64,000 bases of DNA from Halictus rubicundus (taxonomy: Eukaryota > Arthropoda > Insecta > Hymenoptera > Halictidae), in contig NW_027488580.1 of NCBI RefSeq assembly GCF_050948215.1, forward strand, positions 1,302,001 through 1,366,000, read 5' to 3'. Shown one piece after another: positions 51,640 through 64,000 of the stretch. The first letter of the stretch is position 1. Each line of letters begins with the position of its first letter. The position numbers and the translations under genes were made by a program. The notes under the pieces are model-generated. The model did not search any database and was not told where the DNA came from. It worked only from the letters and a program-made list of their open reading frames with translations.

Positions 51640-53082
51640 CTATCCTCTATCCTATCCTATCCTCAATCCTATCCTATCCTCTACCCTATCCTATCCTCTA
51701 TCCTATCCTATCCTATTCTCTACCCTGTCCTATCTTCTATCCTATCATATCCTCTATCCTAACCAATCCCCTATCCTATCCTCTATCCTATCCTATCCTC
51801 TATCCTATCCTATAGTCTATCCTATCCTATCCTCTATCCTATCCTATTCTCTATCCTATCCTCTATAGTCTGTTCTATCCTATCCTATCCACTATCCTAG
51901 TCTATCCTCAATGCTCTCCTATCCTCTATCCTATCCTATCTTCTATCCTATCATATCTTCTATCCTATCCTATCTTCTATCCTATCGTATCCTCTATCCT
52001 ATCCAATCCCCTATCCTATCCTCTATCCTATCCTATCCTCTATCCTATCCTATCCTCTATCCTATCATATCCTCTATCCGATCCTATACTCTATCCTATC
52101 CTATCCTCTATCCTATCCTATTCTCTATCCTATCCTCTACCCTATCCTATCCTCTATCCTATCCTATCCTCTATCCTATCCTATCCTCTATCCTATCCTA
52201 TCCTCTATCCGATCCTATCCTCTATCCTATCCTATCCTCTATCCTATCCTATTCTCTATCCTATCCTCTACCCTATCCTATCCTCTATCCTATACTATCC
52301 TCTATCGTATCCTATCCTCTATCCCATCCTATCCTCTATCCTATCCTATCCTCTATCCTATCCTATTCTCTATCCTATCATCTACCCTATCCTATCCTCT
52401 ATCCTATCCTATTCTCTATCCTATCCAATCCCCTATCCTATCCTGTATCTGATCCTATCCTTTATCCTCTCCTATCCTCTATCCTATAATATCATATATC
52501 CTATACTATTCTCTATCCTATCCTATCCTAACCTCTATCCTATCCAATCCCCTATCCTATCCACTATCCTATCCAATCCTCTATCCTATAATATCCTCTA
52601 TCCTATCCTATCCTCTACCCTATTCAATCCCCTATCCTATCCTCTATCCTATCCTATCCTCTATCCTGTCCTATTATCTATCCTGTCCTATTATCTATCC
52701 TATCCTCTACCCTATCCTATCCTCTATCCTATCCAATCACCTATCCTATCCTCTATACGATCCTATCCTCTATCGTATAATATATACTATTCTCTATCCT
52801 ATCCAATCCCCTATCCTATCCTGTATCCGATCCTATCCTTTATCCTCTCCTATCCTCTATCCTTTAATAACATATATCCTATACTATTCTCTATCCTATC
52901 CTATCCTATCCTCTATCCTATCCAATCCCCTATCCTATCCACTATCCTATCCTATCCTCAATCCTATCCTATCCTCAACCCTATCCTATCCTCTATCCTA
53001 TCCAATCCTCTATCCTATCCTATCCTCTATCCTATCCTATCCTCTATACTATCCAATCCCCTATCCTATCCTATATCCGATC
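51640..53082. repeat. 1,443-bp sub-unit, copy 1
   Basis: The 192-codon landmark frame starting at 51911 recurs at 53354 and 54797, exactly 1,443 bp apart each time. Copy 1 has a few private variants, for example tatctgatcc at about 52446 where the others have tatccgatcc, and cctaacctc near 52528. Confidence 0.88.
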
Positions 53083-54525
53083 CTATCCTCTATCCTATCC
53101 TATCCTCAATCCTATCCTATCCTCTACCCTATCCTATCCTCTATCCTATCCTATCCTATTCTCTACCCTGTCCTATCTTCTATCCTATCATATCCTCTAT
53201 CCTATCCAATCCCCTATCCTATCCTCTATCCTATCCTATCCTCTATCCTATCCTATAGTCTATCCTATCCTATCCTCTATCCTATCCTATTCTCTATCCT
53301 ATCCTCTATAGTCTGTTCTATCCTATCCTATCCACTATCCTAGTCTATCCTCAATGCTCTCCTATCCTCTATCCTATCCTATCTTCTATCCTATCATATC
53401 TTCTATCCTATCCTATCTTCTATCCTATCGTATCCTCTATCCTATCCAATCCCCTATCCTATCCTCTATCCTATCCTATCCTCTATCCTATCCTATCCTC
53501 TATCCTATCATATCCTCTATCCGATCCTATACTCTATCCTATCCTATCCTCTATCCTATCCTATTCTCTATCCTATCCTCTACCCTATCCTATCCTCTAT
53601 CCTATCCTATCCTCTATCCTATCCTATCCTCTATCCTATCCTATCCTCTATCCGATCCTATCCTCTATCCTATCCTATCCTCTATCCTATCCTATTCTCT
53701 ATCCTATCCTCTACCCTATCCTATCCTCTATCCTATACTATCCTCTATCGTATCCTATCCTCTATCCCATCCTATCCTCTATCCTATCCTATCCTCTATC
53801 CTATCCTATTCTCTATCCTATCATCTACCCTATCCTATCCTCTATCCTATCCTATTCTCTATCCTATCCAATCCCCTATCCTATCCTGTATCCGATCCTA
53901 TCCTTTATCCTCTCCTATCCTCTATCCTATAATATCATATATCCTATACTATTCTCTATCCTATCCTATCCTATCCTCTATCCTATCCAATCCCCTATCC
54001 TATCCACTATCCTATCCAATCCTCTATCCTATAATATCCTCTATCCTATCCTATCCTCTACCCTATTCAATCCCCTATCCTATCCTCTATCCTATCCTAT
54101 CCTCTATCCTGTCCTATTATCTATCCTGTCCTATTATCTATCCTATCCTCTACCCTATCCTATCCTCTATCCTATCCAATCACCTATCCTATCCTCTATA
54201 CGATCCTATCCTCTATCGTATAATATATACTATTCTCTATCCTATCCAATCCCCTATCCTATCCTGTATCCGATCCTATCCTTTATCCTCTCCTATCCTC
54301 TATCCTTTAATAACATATATCCTATACTATTCTCTATCCTATCCTATCCTATCCTCTATCCTATCCAATCCCCTATCCTATCCACTATCCTATCCTATCC
54401 TCAATCCTATCCTATCCTCAACCCTATCCTATCCTCTATCCTATCCAATCCTCTATCCTATCCTATCCTCTATCCTATCCTATCCTCTATACTATCCAAT
54501 CCCCTATCCTATCCTATATCCGATC
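53083..54525. repeat. 1,443-bp sub-unit, copy 2
   Basis: This copy follows copy 1 at a constant offset of 1,443 bp with no length change, so the copies have not accumulated indels. Confidence 0.88.
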
Positions 54526-55825
54526 CTATCCTCTATCCTATCCTATCCTCAATCCTATCCTATCCTCTACCCTATCCTATCCTCTATCCTATCCTATCCT
54601 ATTCTCTACCCTGTCCTATCTTCTATCCTATCATATCCTCTATCCTATCCAATCCCCTATCCTATCCTCTATCCTATCCTATCCTCTATCCTATCCTATA
54701 GTCTATCCTATCCTATCCTCTATCCTATCCTATTCTCTATCCTATCCTCTATAGTCTGTTCTATCCTATCCTATCCACTATCCTAGTCTATCCTCAATGC
54801 TCTCCTATCCTCTATCCTATCCTATCTTCTATCCTATCATATCTTCTATCCTATCCTATCTTCTATCCTATCGTATCCTCTATCCTATCCAATCCCCTAT
54901 CCTATCCTCTATCCTATCCTATCCTCTATCCTATCCTATCCTCTATCCTATCATATCCTCTATCCGATCCTATACTCTATCCTATCCTATCCTCTATCCT
55001 ATCCTATTCTCTATCCTATCCTCTACCCTATCCTATCCTCTATCCTATCCTATCCTCTATCCTATCCTATCCTCTATCCTATCCTATCCTCTATCCGATC
55101 CTATCCTCTATCCTATCCTATCCTCTATCCTATCCTATTCTCTATCCTATCCTCTACCCTATCCTATCCTCTATCCTATACTATCCTCTATCGTATCCTA
55201 TCCTCTATCCCATCCTATCCTCTATCCTATCCTATCCTCTATCCTATCCTATTCTCTATCCTATCATCTACCCTATCCTATCCTCTATCCTATCCTATTC
55301 TCTATCCTATCCAATCCCCTATCCTATCCTGTATCCGATCCTATCCTTTATCCTCTCCTATCCTCTATCCTATAATATCATATATCCTATACTATTCTCT
55401 ATCCTATCCTATCCTATCCTCTATCCTATCCAATCCCCTATCCTATCCACTATCCTATCCAATCCTCTATCCTATAATATCCTCTATCCTATCCTATCCT
55501 CTACCCTATTCAATCCCCTATCCTATCCTCTATCCTATCCTATCCTCTATCCTGTCCTATTATCTATCCTGTCCTATTATCTATCCTATCCTCTACCCTA
55601 TCCTATCCTCTATCCTATCCAATCACCTATCCTATCCTCTATACGATCCTATCCTCTATCGTATAATATATACTATTCTCTATCCTATCCAATCCCCTAT
55701 CCTATCCTGTATCCGATCCTATCCTTTATCCTCTCCTATCCTCTATCCTTTAATAACATATATCCTATACTATTCTCTATCCTATCCTATCCTATCCTCT
55801 ATCCTATCCAATCCCCTATCCTATC
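54526..55825. repeat. 1,443-bp sub-unit, copy 3 (3' end altered)
   Basis: It matches copies 1 and 2 until about 55825. There a segment of about 235 bp (with caatcacc, ctatacgatcc and cgtataatatatac) is repeated once more (55,621 and 55,856) before the 9.1-kb unit restarts. The same doubled end is found in the second big unit (61,856 and 62,091), so the altered end predates duplication of the big unit. Confidence 0.8.
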
Positions 55826-56095
55826 CACTACCCTATCCTATCCTCTATCCTATCCAATCACCTATCCTATCCTCTATACGATCCTATCCTCTATCGTATA
55901 ATATATACTATTCTCTATCCTATCCAATCCCCTATCCTATCCTGTATCCGATCCTATCCTTTATCCTCTCCTATCCTCTATCCTTTAATAACATATATCC
56001 TATACTATTCTCTATCCTATCCTATCCTATCCTCTATCCTATCCAATCCCCTATCCTATCCACTATCCTATCCTATCCTCAATCCTATCCTATCC

Positions 56096-59000
56096 TCAAC
56101 CCTATCCTATCCTCTATCCTATCCTATCCTCTATCCTATAATATCCTCTATCCTATCCAATCCTCTATCCTATCCAATCCCCTATCCAATCCTCTATGCT
56201 ATCCTATCCTCTATAATATCGTATCCTCTATCCTATCCAATCCTCTATCCTATCCTATTCTCAATCCTATCTAATTTTCTATCCTACCCTATCCTCTATC
56301 CTATCGTGTCCTCTATTCTATCCTATCCTCTATCTTATCCTATCCTCTGCCCTATCCTATCTTCTATCCTATCCTATCCTCTGTCCTATCCTGTATCCTA
56401 TCCTATCCTCAATCCTATCCTATCCCCTATCCTATCCTATCCTCTATCCTATCCTATCCTCTATCCTATAATATCCTCTATCCTATCCTATCCTCTATCC
56501 TATCCAATGACCTATCCTATCCTCTATCCGAACCTATCCTCTATCCTACCCTATCCTCTATAATATCGTATCCTTTACCCTATAATATCATCTACCCTAT
56601 CCTATTATCTATCCTATCCTATCCTCTATCCTATCCTATCCTCTACCCTATCCAATCCCCTATCTTATCCTCTATCCTATCCTATCTCCATCCTATGTTA
56701 TCCTCTATAATATCCAATCTTCTATCCTATCCTATTCTCAATCCTATCTAATTTTCTATCCTATCCTATCCTCTATCCTATCCTATCCTCTATCCTATAA
56801 TATCCTCTATCCTATCCTATCCTCTATCCTATCCAATGACCTATCCTATCCTCTATCCGAACCTATCCTCTATCCTACCCTATCCTCTATAATATCGTAT
56901 CCTTTATCCTATAATAGCATCTACCCTATCCTATTATTTATCCTATTCTATCCTCTATCCTATCCTATCCTCTACCCTATCCAATCCCCTATCTTATCCT
57001 CTATCCTATCCTATCTCCATCCTATATTATCCTCTATAATATCCAATCTTCTATCCTATCCTATCCTCTATCCTATCCTCTATCCTATCCTCTATCCTAT
57101 CCTATCCTCAATAATATCCTATCCCCATTCCTATCCTATCCTCTATTCTATCGTATCGTCTGTCCTATCCTATCCTCTATCCTATCCTATCCTCTATCCT
57201 ATAATATCCTGTATCCTATTCAATCCCCTATCCTATCCTCTATCCGATCCTATCCTCTACCCTATCCTATCCTCTATCCTATCCTATCCTATCCTCTACC
57301 CGATCCTATCCTCTATCCTCTATCCTACCCTATCCTCTTTCCTATCCTATCCTCTATCCTATCTAATCGCCTATCCTATCCTCTATCCGATCCTATCCTC
57401 TATCCTATCCAATCCTCTATAATATCGTATCCTCTAGCCTATCCTATCCTCTATCCTATACTATTCTCTATCCTATCCTATCCTCTATAATATACTATCC
57501 TCAATCTTATCCTATCCTCTATCCGATCCTATCCTCTATCCTATCCTATCCTCTATCCTATACTATTCTCTATACTATCCTCTACCCTATCCTATCCTCT
57601 ATCCTATCCAAGCCCCTATCCTATCCTCTATCCGTTCCTATCCTCTATCCTATCCTATCCTCTATAATATAATATCATCTATCCTATACTATTCTCTATC
57701 CTATCTTATCCTCTATCCTATACTATCCTCTATTCTATCCTATTCTCTATCCTATCCTCTACGCTATCCTATCCTCTATCCTATCCTATCCTCTATCCTA
57801 TAATATCATCTATCCTATACTATTCTCCATCCTGTCCTATCCTCTATCCTATACCATCCTTTATCCTATCCTATCCTCTATCCGATCCTATCCTCTATCC
57901 TATCTTATCTTCTATCCTAGCATATCCTCTATCCTATCCAATCTCCTATCCTATCCTCTACCCGATCCTATCCTCTATCCTATCCTATCCTCTATCCTAT
58001 CCTATTCTCTATCCTATCCTCTACCCTATCCTATTCTCTATCCTATCCTATCCACTATCCTATACTATTCTCTATCCTATCCTTTACCCTATCCTCTCCC
58101 CTATCCTATCCTATCCTCTATCCTATCCAATCCCCTATCGTATCCTCTATCCGTTCCTATCCTCTATCCTATCCTATCCTCTATCCTACAATATCATCTA
58201 TCCTATACTATTTTCTATCCTATACTACTCTCTAACCTATCCTATCCTCTATCCTATCCTATCTTCTATTCTATCATATCCTCTATCCTATCCTCTATCC
58301 GATCCTATCCTCTATCCTATCCTCTACACTATCCTATACCCTATCCTATCCTATCCTCTATCCTATCCAATCCCCTATCCTATCCTCTATCCGTTCCTAT
58401 CCTCTGTCCTATCCTATCCTCTATCCTATCCTATCCTCTATCCTATACTATCTTCTAACCTATCCTATGCTCTATCCTATCCTCTATCGTCTGTTCTATC
58501 CTATCCTATCCACTATCCTATCCTATCCTCAATCCTATCCTATCCTCTATCCTAGCCAATCCCCTATCCTATCCTCTATCCGATCCTATCCTCTATCCTA
58601 TAATATCCTCTATCGTCTCCTATCCTCTATCCTATCCAATCACCTATCCTATCCTCTATCCGATCCTATCCTCTATCCTATCCTATCCTCTATCCTACCC
58701 TATCCCCTTTCCTATCCTAACCTCTATCCTATCCTATCCTCTATCCTATACTATCTTCTAACCTATCCTATGCTCTATCCTATCCTCTATCGTCTGTTCT
58801 ATCCTATCCTATCCACTATCCTATCCTATCCTCTATCCTATCCTATCCTCTATCCTATAATATCATCTATCCTATACTATCCTCTATCCTATCCTATCCT
58901 CTATCCTATCCTATTCTCTATCCTATCCTCTACCCTATCATATCCTCTATCCTATCCTATCCTCTATCCTATCCAATCCCCTATCCTATCCTCTATCCGA

Positions 59001-62000
59001 TCCTATCCTCTATCCTATCCTATCCTCTATCCTATAATATCATCTATCCTATACTATTCTCTATCCTATCTTATCCTCTATCCTATACTATCCTCTATCG
59101 TCTCCTATCTTCTATCCTATCCAATCCCCAATCCAATCCTCTATCCTATACTATCCTCTATAATATCGTATCCTCTATCCGATCCTCTATCCTATACTAT
59201 CATCTAACGTATTCTGTTCTCTATCCTATCCTCTATTGTCTGTTCTATACTATCCTATCCACTATCCTATCCTATCCTCAATCCTCTCCTATCCTCTATC
59301 CTATCCTATCCTATATCGTATCCCATCCTCTATCCGATCCTATCCCTTACCCTATCCTATCCTCTATCCTATCCTATTCTGTATCCTATCCTCTACCCTA
59401 TCCTATCCTCTATCCTATCCTATCCTATCCTCTACCCTATCCTATCCTCTATCCTATCCTATCCTCTATCCTATCCTATCCTCTATCCTATCCTATCCTC
59501 TATCCTATCCTATTCTCTATCCTATCCTCTAGCCTATCCTATCCTCTACCCTATCCTATCCACTATCCTATAATATCATCTATCCTATACTATTCTCTAT
59601 CCTATCCTATCCTTTATCCTATACTATCCTCTATCGTATCCTATCCTCTATCCGATCCTATCCTCTATCCTATCCTATCCTCTATCCTATCCTATTCTGT
59701 AATCCTATCCTCTACCCTATCCTATCCTCTATCCGATCCTAACCTCTATCCTATCCTATCCTCTATCCTATACTACCATCTAACCTATCCTATTCTCTAT
59801 CCTATCCTCTATAGTCTGTTCTATCCTATCCTATCCACTATCCTATTCTATCCTCAATGCTCTCCTATCCTCTATCCTATCCTATCTTCTATCCTATCAT
59901 ATCCTCTAACCTATCCTATCTTCTATCCTATCATATCCTCTATCCTATCCAATCCCCTATCCTATCCTCTATCCTATCCTATCCTCTATCCTATCCTATC
60001 CTCTATCCAATCCTATCCTCTATCCTATCCTATCCTCTATCCTATCCTATTCTCTATCCTATCCTCTACCCTATCCTATCCTCTATCCTATCCAATCACT
60101 TATCCTATCCTCTATACGATCCTATCCTCTATCCTAGCCTATCCTCTACCCTATCCAATCCCCTATCCTATCCTCTATCCGATCCTATCCTCTATCCTAT
60201 CATATCCTCTATCCTATCCTATCCTATCCTCTACCCTATCCTATCTTCTATCCTATCATATCCCCTATGCTATCCTCTATCCTATCCTATCCTCAATCCT
60301 ATCCTATCCTCAACCCTATCCTATCCTCTATCCTATACTATCCTCTACCCTATACTATCCTCTATCCTATCCGATCCTCTATCCTATCCTATACTCTATC
60401 CTATCCAATCCTCTATCCTATAATATCCTCTATCCTAGCCTATCCTCTACCCTATCCAATCCCCTATCCTATCCTCTATCCGATCCTATCCTCTATCCTA
60501 TCCTCTATCCGATCCTATCCTCTATCCTATCCTATCCTCAATCCTATCCTATCCTCTACCCTATCCTATCCTCTATCCTATCCTATCCTATTCTCTACCC
60601 TGTCCTATCTTCTATCCTATCATATCCTCTATCCTATCCAATCCCCTATCCTATCCTCTATCCTATCCTATCCTCTATCCTATCCTATAGTCTATCCTAT
60701 CCTATCCTCTATCCTATCCTATTCTCTATCCTATCCTCTATAGTCTGTTCTATCCTATCCTATCCACTATCCTAGTCTATCCTCAATCCTATCCTATCCT
60801 CTACCCTATCCTATCCTCTATCCTATCCTATCCTATTCTCTACCCTGTCCTATCTTCTATCCTATCATATCCTCTATCCTATCCAATCCCCTATCCTATC
60901 CTCTATCCTATCCTATCCTCTATCCTATCCTATAGTCTATCCTATCCTATCCTCTATCCTATCCTATTCTCTATCCTATCCTCTATAGTCTGTTCTATCC
61001 TATCCTATCCACTATCCTAGTCTATCCTCAATGCTCTCCTATCCTCTATCCTATCCTATCTTCTATCCTATCATATCTTCTATCCTATCCTATCTTCTAT
61101 CCTATCGTATCCTCTATCCTATCCAATCCCCTATCCTATCCTCTATCCTATCCTATCCTCTATCCTATCCTATCCTCTATCCTATCATATCCTCTATCCG
61201 ATCCTATACTCTATCCTATCCTATCCTCTATCCTATCCTATTCTCTATCCTATCCTCTACCCTATCCTATCCTCTATCCTATCCTATCCTCTATCCTATC
61301 CTATCCTCTATCCTATCCTATCCTCTATCCGATCCTATCCTCTATCCTATCCTATCCTCTATCCTATCCTATTCTCTATCCTATCCTCTACCCTATCCTA
61401 TCCTCTATCCTATACTATCCTCTATCGTATCCTATCCTCTATCCCATCCTATCCTCTATCCTATCCTATCCTCTATCCTATCCTATTCTCTATCCTATCA
61501 TCTACCCTATCCTATCCTCTATCCTATCCTATTCTCTATCCTATCCAATCCCCTATCCTATCCTGTATCCGATCCTATCCTTTATCCTCTCCTATCCTCT
61601 ATCCTATAATATCATATATCCTATACTATTCTCTATCCTATCCTATCCTATCCTCTATCCTATCCAATCCCCTATCCTATCCACTATCCTATCCAATCCT
61701 CTATCCTATAATATCCTCTATCCTATCCTATCCTCTACCCTATTCAATCCCCTATCCTATCCTCTATCCTATCCTATCCTCTATCCTGTCCTATTATCTA
61801 TCCTGTCCTATTATCTATCCTATCCTCTACCCTATCCTATCCTCTATCCTATCCAATCACCTATCCTATCCTCTATACGATCCTATCCTCTATCGTATAA
61901 TATATACTATTCTCTATCCTATCCAATCCCCTATCCTATCCTGTATCCGATCCTATCCTTTATCCTCTCCTATCCTCTATCCTTTAATAACATATATCCT

Positions 62001-62329
62001 ATACTATTCTCTATCCTATCCTATCCTATCCTCTATCCTATCCAATCCCCTATCCTATCCACTACCCTATCCTATCCTCTATCCTATCCAATCACCTATC
62101 CTATCCTCTATACGATCCTATCCTCTATCGTATAATATATACTATTCTCTATCCTATCCAATCCCCTATCCTATCCTGTATCCGATCCTATCCTTTATCC
62201 TCTCCTATCCTCTATCCTTTAATAACATATATCCTATACTATTCTCTATCCTATCCTATCCTATCCTCTATCCTATCCAATCCCCTATCCTATCCACTAT
62301 CCTATCCTATCCTCAATCCTATCCTATCC
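56096..62329. repeat. Higher-order repeat, 9.1-kb unit, copy 2 (6.2 kb)
   Basis: This is the second big unit. It has a single 1,443-bp sub-unit (landmark at 61031) instead of three. Other offsets along the unit (9,110, then 9,030, then 8,875) record losses of about 80 and 155 bp relative to copy 1. A segment of about 237 bp before 61.02 kb is doubled (near 60.55-60.78 and 60.79-61.02 kb). Confidence 0.88.
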
Positions 62330-64000
62330 TCAACCCTATCCTATCCTCTATCCTATCCTATCCTCTATCCTATAATATCCTCTATCCTATCCAATCCTCT
62401 ATCCTATCCAATCCCCTATCCAATCCTCTATGCTATCCTATCCTCTATAATATCGTATCCTCTATCCTATCCAATCCTCTATCCTATCCTATTCTCAATC
62501 CTATCTAATTTTCTATCCTACCCTATCCTCTATCCTATCGTGTCCTCTATTCTATCCTATCCTCTATCTTATCCTATCCTCTGCCCTATCCTATCTTCTA
62601 TCCTATCCTATCCTCTGTCCTATCCTGTATCCTATCCTATCCTCAATCCTATCCTATCCCCTATCCTATCCTATCCTCTATCCTATCCTATCCTCTATCC
62701 TATAATATCCTCTATCCTATCCTATCCTCTATCCTATCCAATGACCTATCCTATCCTCTATCCGAACCTATCCTCTATCCTACCCTATCCTCTATAATAT
62801 CGTATCCTTTACCCTATAATATCATCTACCCTATCCTATTATCTATCCTATCCTATCCTCTATCCTATCCTATCCTCTACCCTATCCAATCCCCTATCTT
62901 ATCCTCTATCCTATCCTATCTCCATCCTATATTATCCTCTATAATATCCAATCTTCTATCCTATCCTATTCTCAATCCTATCTAATTTTCTATCCTATCC
63001 TATCCTCTATCCTATCCTATCCTCTATCCTATAATATCCTCTATCCTATCCTATCCTCTATCCTATCCAATGACCTATCCTATCCTCTATCCGAACCTAT
63101 CCTCTATCCTACCCTATCCTCTATAATATCGTATCCTTTATCCTATAATAGCATCTACCCTATCCTATTATTTATCCTATTCTATCCTCTATCCTATCCT
63201 ATCCTCTACCCTATCCAATCCCCTATCTTATCCTCTATCCTATCCTATCTCCATCCTATATTATCCTCTATAATATCCAATCTTCTATCCTATCCTATCC
63301 TCTATCCTATCCTCTATCCTATCCTCTATCCTATCCTATCCTCAATAATATCCTATCCCCATTCCTATCCTATCCTCTATTCTATCGTATCGTCTGTCCT
63401 ATCCTATCCTCTATCCTATCCTATCCTCTATCCTATAATATCCTGTATCCTATTCAATCCCCTATCCTATCCTCTATCCGATCCTATCCTCTACCCTATC
63501 CTATCCTCTATCCTATCCTATCCTATCCTCTACCCGATCCTATCCTCTATCCTCTATCCTACCCTATCCTCTTTCCTATCCTATCCTCTATCCTATCTAA
63601 TCGCCTATCCTATCCTCTATCCGATCCTATCCTCTATCCTATCCAATCCTCTATAATATCGTATCCTCTAGCCTATCCTATCCTCTATCCTATACTATTC
63701 TCTATCCTATCCTATCCTCTATAATATACTATCCTCAATCTTATCCTATCCTCTATCCGATCCTATCCTCTATCCTATCCTATCCTCTATCCTATACTAT
63801 TCTCTATACTATCCTCTACCCTATCCTATCCTCTATCCTATCCAAGCCCCTATCCTATCCTCTATCCGTTCCTATCCTCTATCCTATCCTATCCTCTATA
63901 ATATAATATCATCTATCCTATACTATTCTCTATCCTATCTTATCCTCTATCCTATACTATCCTCTATTCTATCCTATTCTCTATCCTATCCTCTACGCTA
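62330..64000. repeat. Higher-order repeat, 9.1-kb unit, copy 3 (cut by window end)
   Basis: It restarts at 6,234 bp from copy 2 (the 56306 landmark recurs at 62540) and matches both earlier copies for at least 1.6 kb to the window edge. The array therefore continues beyond the window. Confidence 0.85.

Larger units (their letters stand above)
46986..56095. repeat. Higher-order repeat, 9.1-kb unit, copy 1
   Basis: The word ataatatcctcta at about 47028 recurs 9,110 bp later (about 56138) and again 6,234 bp after that, with long identical tracts following. Copy 1 contains three consecutive 1,443-bp sub-units near its end, where copy 2 has one. The expected size difference (2 x 1,443 = 2,886) nearly equals the observed 2,876 bp. 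Smaller differences include a repeated segment of about 71-80 bp near 48.95-49.08 kb. Confidence 0.88.
45208..64000. repeat. Satellite array, right block
   Basis: This is 18.8 kb of the same CCTAT/CCTCTAT family to the end of the window. It is dominated by a 9.1-kb higher-order unit containing a tandemly multiplied 1,443-bp sub-unit. The first 1.8 kb (45.2-46.98 kb) holds smaller duplications, such as the word caatgacctatcc with ccgaacctatcc near 46.02 and 46.52 kb. No gene, RNA or non-satellite insert is seen. Confidence 0.97.

Noticed and set aside
1..64000. CRISPR array or telomere proper
   Set aside because: There are no unique spacers between constant repeats, so it is not CRISPR. The unit is CCTAT/CCTCTAT rather than CCTAA, the array is interrupted internally and has higher-order structure, so it is a satellite, not terminal telomere repeat.

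Overview
The window is a eukaryotic heterochromatin-type locus. About 88% of it is one family of simple satellite DNA, broken by only two non-satellite insertions: an unidentified 1,976-bp insert (18510-20485) and a complete Ty3/gypsy LTR retrotransposon (39658-45207). No cellular gene, rRNA, tRNA or CRISPR array is visible. The retrotransposon has a tRNA-Trp primer site, a CHCC-type Gag zinc motif and the domain order PR-RT-RH-IN. This combination points to an animal, most likely an arthropod, and resembles the CsRn1 clade from memory of that clade. No species can be named from the sequence.

Satellite (1-18509, 20486-39657, 45208-64000). The array is built from a 5-mer CCTAT and a 7-mer CCTCTAT. 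Their alternation gives a dominant 12-bp unit, TATCCTATCCTC. The plus strand is almost free of G, so the minus strand is purine-rich (GGATA / GGATAGA). Variant monomers (ccgatcc, cgtatcc, ccaatcccc, ataatatcatc) mark nested higher-order repeats of about 0.95-1.03, 1.44, 1.9, 2.4, 6.2-6.9 and 9.1 kb. Different parts of the window carry different higher-order families. Because 12 is divisible by 3 and the plus-strand unit has no stop in any frame, the array produces long but almost certainly meaningless open frames (up to 804 codons).

Insert 18510-20485. It starts on the plus strand with 18 T and is flanked by 16-bp direct repeats. Related satellite copies elsewhere in the window show the uninterrupted site. 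This fits a poly(A)-tailed, minus-strand retroposed sequence. It encodes no recognisable protein.

Retrotransposon 39658-45207 (minus strand). In transcription order it has a 5' LTR, a tRNA-Trp PBS, gag, a -1 frameshift signal (GGGAAAC, 7-nt spacer, 8-bp stem), pol, a 3' noncoding tract with a short purine tract, and a 3' LTR. Both reading frames are intact. The LTRs differ by one substitution and one 29-bp indel, so the insertion is young. A 4-5 bp target duplication (atgc/t) lies in satellite on both sides. Gag would form the particle, and Gag-Pol, made by frameshifting, would supply protease, reverse transcriptase/RNase H and integrase.
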